Positions 5,055-6,959 of a DNA stretch of 6,959 bases are shown here, piece after piece. Both the position numbers and the translations under genes were made by a program. The stretch comes from JADHLJ01 sp038118725 (GTDB taxonomy: Bacteria > Pseudomonadota > Alphaproteobacteria > Thalassobaculales > Thalassobaculaceae). The stretch's first letter is position 1. Each line of letters opens with the position of its first letter. The stretch spans positions 1 to 6,959 of the forward strand of contig JAYOIK010000132.1 of NCBI GenBank assembly GCA_038118725.1, in the 5' to 3' direction. The notes beneath the pieces were generated by a model that saw only the letters and a list, made by a program, of their open reading frames with translations, did no database searches and was not told the DNA's origin.

Positions 5055-6956
5055 ATGATCGGAGAAAGGGTCACAAACAATTCAACTATTATAAAGATTG
5101 TGTTGGTAGCAACTCTTGTGCTTGGCGTGATCGGCATGTTGCCTGGCGCCGCGGTCGCCGCGGATACGAGCAAATGCGCCCCCGGCGAGCCGAGCCTGAC
5201 CGTTGGATCCATTGAGTTCTGCGGCATGGTGAGAAGCAATTACAAGGCTTCGAACGGTACAACCCTGGATGTTAATGTCTTCCAGGGAATTCGCTACGCG
5301 AGCGCTAAACGCTGGCAGTCTCCCGAGGCTCCGACATTCGCGGAAAAGTCACCGATCAAGGCACAAAAGTTCGGCTCGAAATGCCCGCAAAAGGAAGCCG
5401 GAACCGTCGTGGGATCGGAGGATTGTCTGTTCCTGAACATCTGGGCGCCGGCGTTGTTGGGTGACGACGCGGGGGCGGATCTGCCGGTGATGGTCTTCAT
5501 CCATGGCGGCGCGTTCGTGTTCGGCTCCGGCAATGACGGCATGGGCACGACCAAGGCCAATCCGGTCGAATATTCGTCGATGTATGACGGCAGTGAGTTG
5601 GCGGCCCGCGGCGTCATCGTGGTGACCCTGAACTATCGCTTGGGCGCGCTTGGCTTTCTCGCCTACCAGGGCGGCGGCAAGAATATCTACCTTCCGGGAA
5701 CCGTCGATGGAACCTACGGTATCCAGGATCAGGTCAAGGCCCTGGAGTGGGTGCGCGACAACATCGCCCAGGTCGGTGGCGACAAGGACAAGGTGACGAT
5801 CTTCGGCGAGAGCGCCGGCGCGATGTCGGTGGGATTGCATCTGTTCAGTTCGCCGGCCGGCAAGAGCCTTTTCCAGGCGGCGATCATGGAGAGCAACCCC
5901 ATGAACGTCCCCTATCGCACGCCGGAGGAATCCGGACCGATCGGCGGAGCGTTTCTGAAACGCCTCTGCGCGGTCACCAATAACAGGCCGGCCTGTGACC
6001 CGCTCAGCCACAAGTCCTGGGCCTATGACCGGAGCGTCGAGGAGATCGTGGACGCGCAGGCGCAGCCGTTAAGTATCGGCATTCTAAGCATGCTGCATGT
6101 CGACACGGCGTTGTCCTGGGCACCAACAATTAAGTCGCCGGCGGGGTCACCCTTCCTCGTCGGTCAACCGTTGGATGGCTACGGCCCGGGCATGACTGAT
6201 TCGCCCAAACCGTATGTCTTCGGCACCAACATGGACGAAGGCGCGCTTTTCGCCGACGCGTTGGGGTCGAAAACGAGGGGTTACCTGCCGAACATCGGCT
6301 ATGTGATGCTACTCGGTCAGTTTTTCCCGGGATTTGGCGACACCATCAAGAGTTACAAGTCCAACGTAAGCACGAAGGATATGCCCCCGTATCCTTACGA
6401 TGGTGCTACCTACAAAAGCCAAAACGGGTTGGGCAGGAACTTCCAGGCCTTAGCCAAAGTGTTGACCGATTTCGCGTTCCGTTGCGGCACGGCCAAATCG
6501 GCGGACAATGCGTTGGATCACCAGGGTAACGTGCCGAGTTATGGCTACATGATGACCCAGAAGCCGGAGTTCGATGTCGCGCTTGGAAAGGTGGCTCTTC
6601 GCGCTTGCGATCCGAACCAGGCGACCCAGGCGGACGGCTTGCAGAATGTCTGTCATATCTACGAGATCCCTTACGTCTTCCATACCATGGTGAATATGAA
6701 AGGCGGCTCGGCGGATGACGGGAGCGACGCGGTAACCGGGGCCACCAAGGCTGCCTCGATGATCGATGATTGGGCCTTGTTCGCCAAAACCCACAGTTTC
6801 GATGATCGCGCGTCCACGTGGCCGGTTTGGGACGGCTCCGCGAAGGGCGCCACGGTGCTCCTCTACGGCGATCAGCCCGAGGGGTATGTGGGTCGTAGCC
6901 TTTATAACAGCGGCAATTGCGGGTTCTGGGAGAACACCGTTTCCGACTTCAAGTAG
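5055..6956 (+). CDS. Secreted type-B carboxylesterase (alpha/beta hydrolase)
   Basis: The protein is 633 aa, complete, and predicted to be exported and to hydrolyse carboxylic esters. The signal peptide has charged residues R5 and K14, a hydrophobic core at about 15-29 and an AVA-AD cleavage site after A35. Family signatures in order: FQGIRYA (76-82); SEDCLFLNIW (121-130); oxyanion loop HGGAF (150-154); NYRLGALGFLA (193-203); nucleophile elbow GESAG with Ser253; GTNMDEGALF with acid Glu395; and CHIYEIPYVF with His534. The triad is therefore intact. Cysteine pairs such as C110/C124 and C305/C314 fit disulphides known in the family and suit a periplasmic or extracellular site. The ATG at 5055 gives the signal peptide but has no upstream Shine-Dalgarno; a purine run GGAGAAAGGG lies instead inside codons 3-6, with no usable start just after it. 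The substrate cannot be read from sequence. Base composition looks less GC-rich than in the glm genes, especially at the 5' end, which could mean acquisition by transfer. Confidence 0.93.
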   Translation: MIGERVTNNSTIIKIVLVATLVLGVIGMLPGAAVAADTSKCAPGEPSLTVGSIEFCGMVRSNYKASNGTTLDVNVFQGIRYASAKRWQSPEAPTFAEKSPIKAQKFGSKCPQKEAGTVVGSEDCLFLNIWAPALLGDDAGADLPVMVFIHGGAFVFGSGNDGMGTTKANPVEYSSMYDGSELAARGVIVVTLNYRLGALGFLAYQGGGKNIYLPGTVDGTYGIQDQVKALEWVRDNIAQVGGDKDKVTIFGESAGAMSVGLHLFSSPAGKSLFQAAIMESNPMNVPYRTPEESGPIGGAFLKRLCAVTNNRPACDPLSHKSWAYDRSVEEIVDAQAQPLSIGILSMLHVDTALSWAPTIKSPAGSPFLVGQPLDGYGPGMTDSPKPYVFGTNMDEGALFADALGSKTRGYLPNIGYVMLLGQFFPGFGDTIKSYKSNVSTKDMPPYPYDGATYKSQNGLGRNFQALAKVLTDFAFRCGTAKSADNALDHQGNVPSYGYMMTQKPEFDVALGKVALRACDPNQATQADGLQNVCHIYEIPYVFHTMVNMKGGSADDGSDAVTGATKAASMIDDWALFAKTHSFDDRASTWPVWDGSAKGATVLLYGDQPEGYVGRSLYNSGNCGFWENTVSDFK

Positions 6957-6959
6957 GCG

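Overview
The window is a piece of a GC-rich alphaproteobacterial chromosome, most likely Rhodospirillales-like. I infer this from the GC-rich codon use, the tight glmU-glmS pair, the alphaproteobacterial style of both proteins, and GC-rich palindromic intergenic repeats. No genus can be named from the sequence alone.

Layout: positions 1-186 are a non-coding leader with a degenerate palindromic repeat and an AT-rich promoter-like island. Positions 187-3378 hold glmU and glmS, three bases apart on the + strand, forming a two-gene operon for UDP-N-acetylglucosamine synthesis. GlmS makes glucosamine-6-phosphate from fructose-6-phosphate and glutamine. After isomerisation by GlmM (not in the window), GlmU acetylates and uridylates the product for peptidoglycan and lipid A. 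Positions 3379-3722 are a convergent intergenic region with two perfect 108-bp copies of a palindromic-ended repeat and one solitary terminus of the same family. Positions 3723-4799 (- strand) encode an APH-fold small-molecule kinase of the ACAD10/ACAD11/LvaA-like type. Positions 4800-5054 are a divergent promoter region with an imperfect dyad and a very AT-rich block. Positions 5055-6956 (+ strand) encode a complete exported type-B carboxylesterase with an intact Ser-Glu-His triad.

The glm pair is core metabolism. The kinase and esterase look like independent accessory metabolic genes that share only a divergent control region; nothing in the sequence ties them to the glm genes. I see no defence system, CRISPR array, transposase, integrase, tRNA or rRNA. 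The two points most worth a second look are an apparently rearranged metal-binding site in the uridyltransferase half of GlmU, and the duplicated 108-bp repeat element between glmS and the kinase gene.
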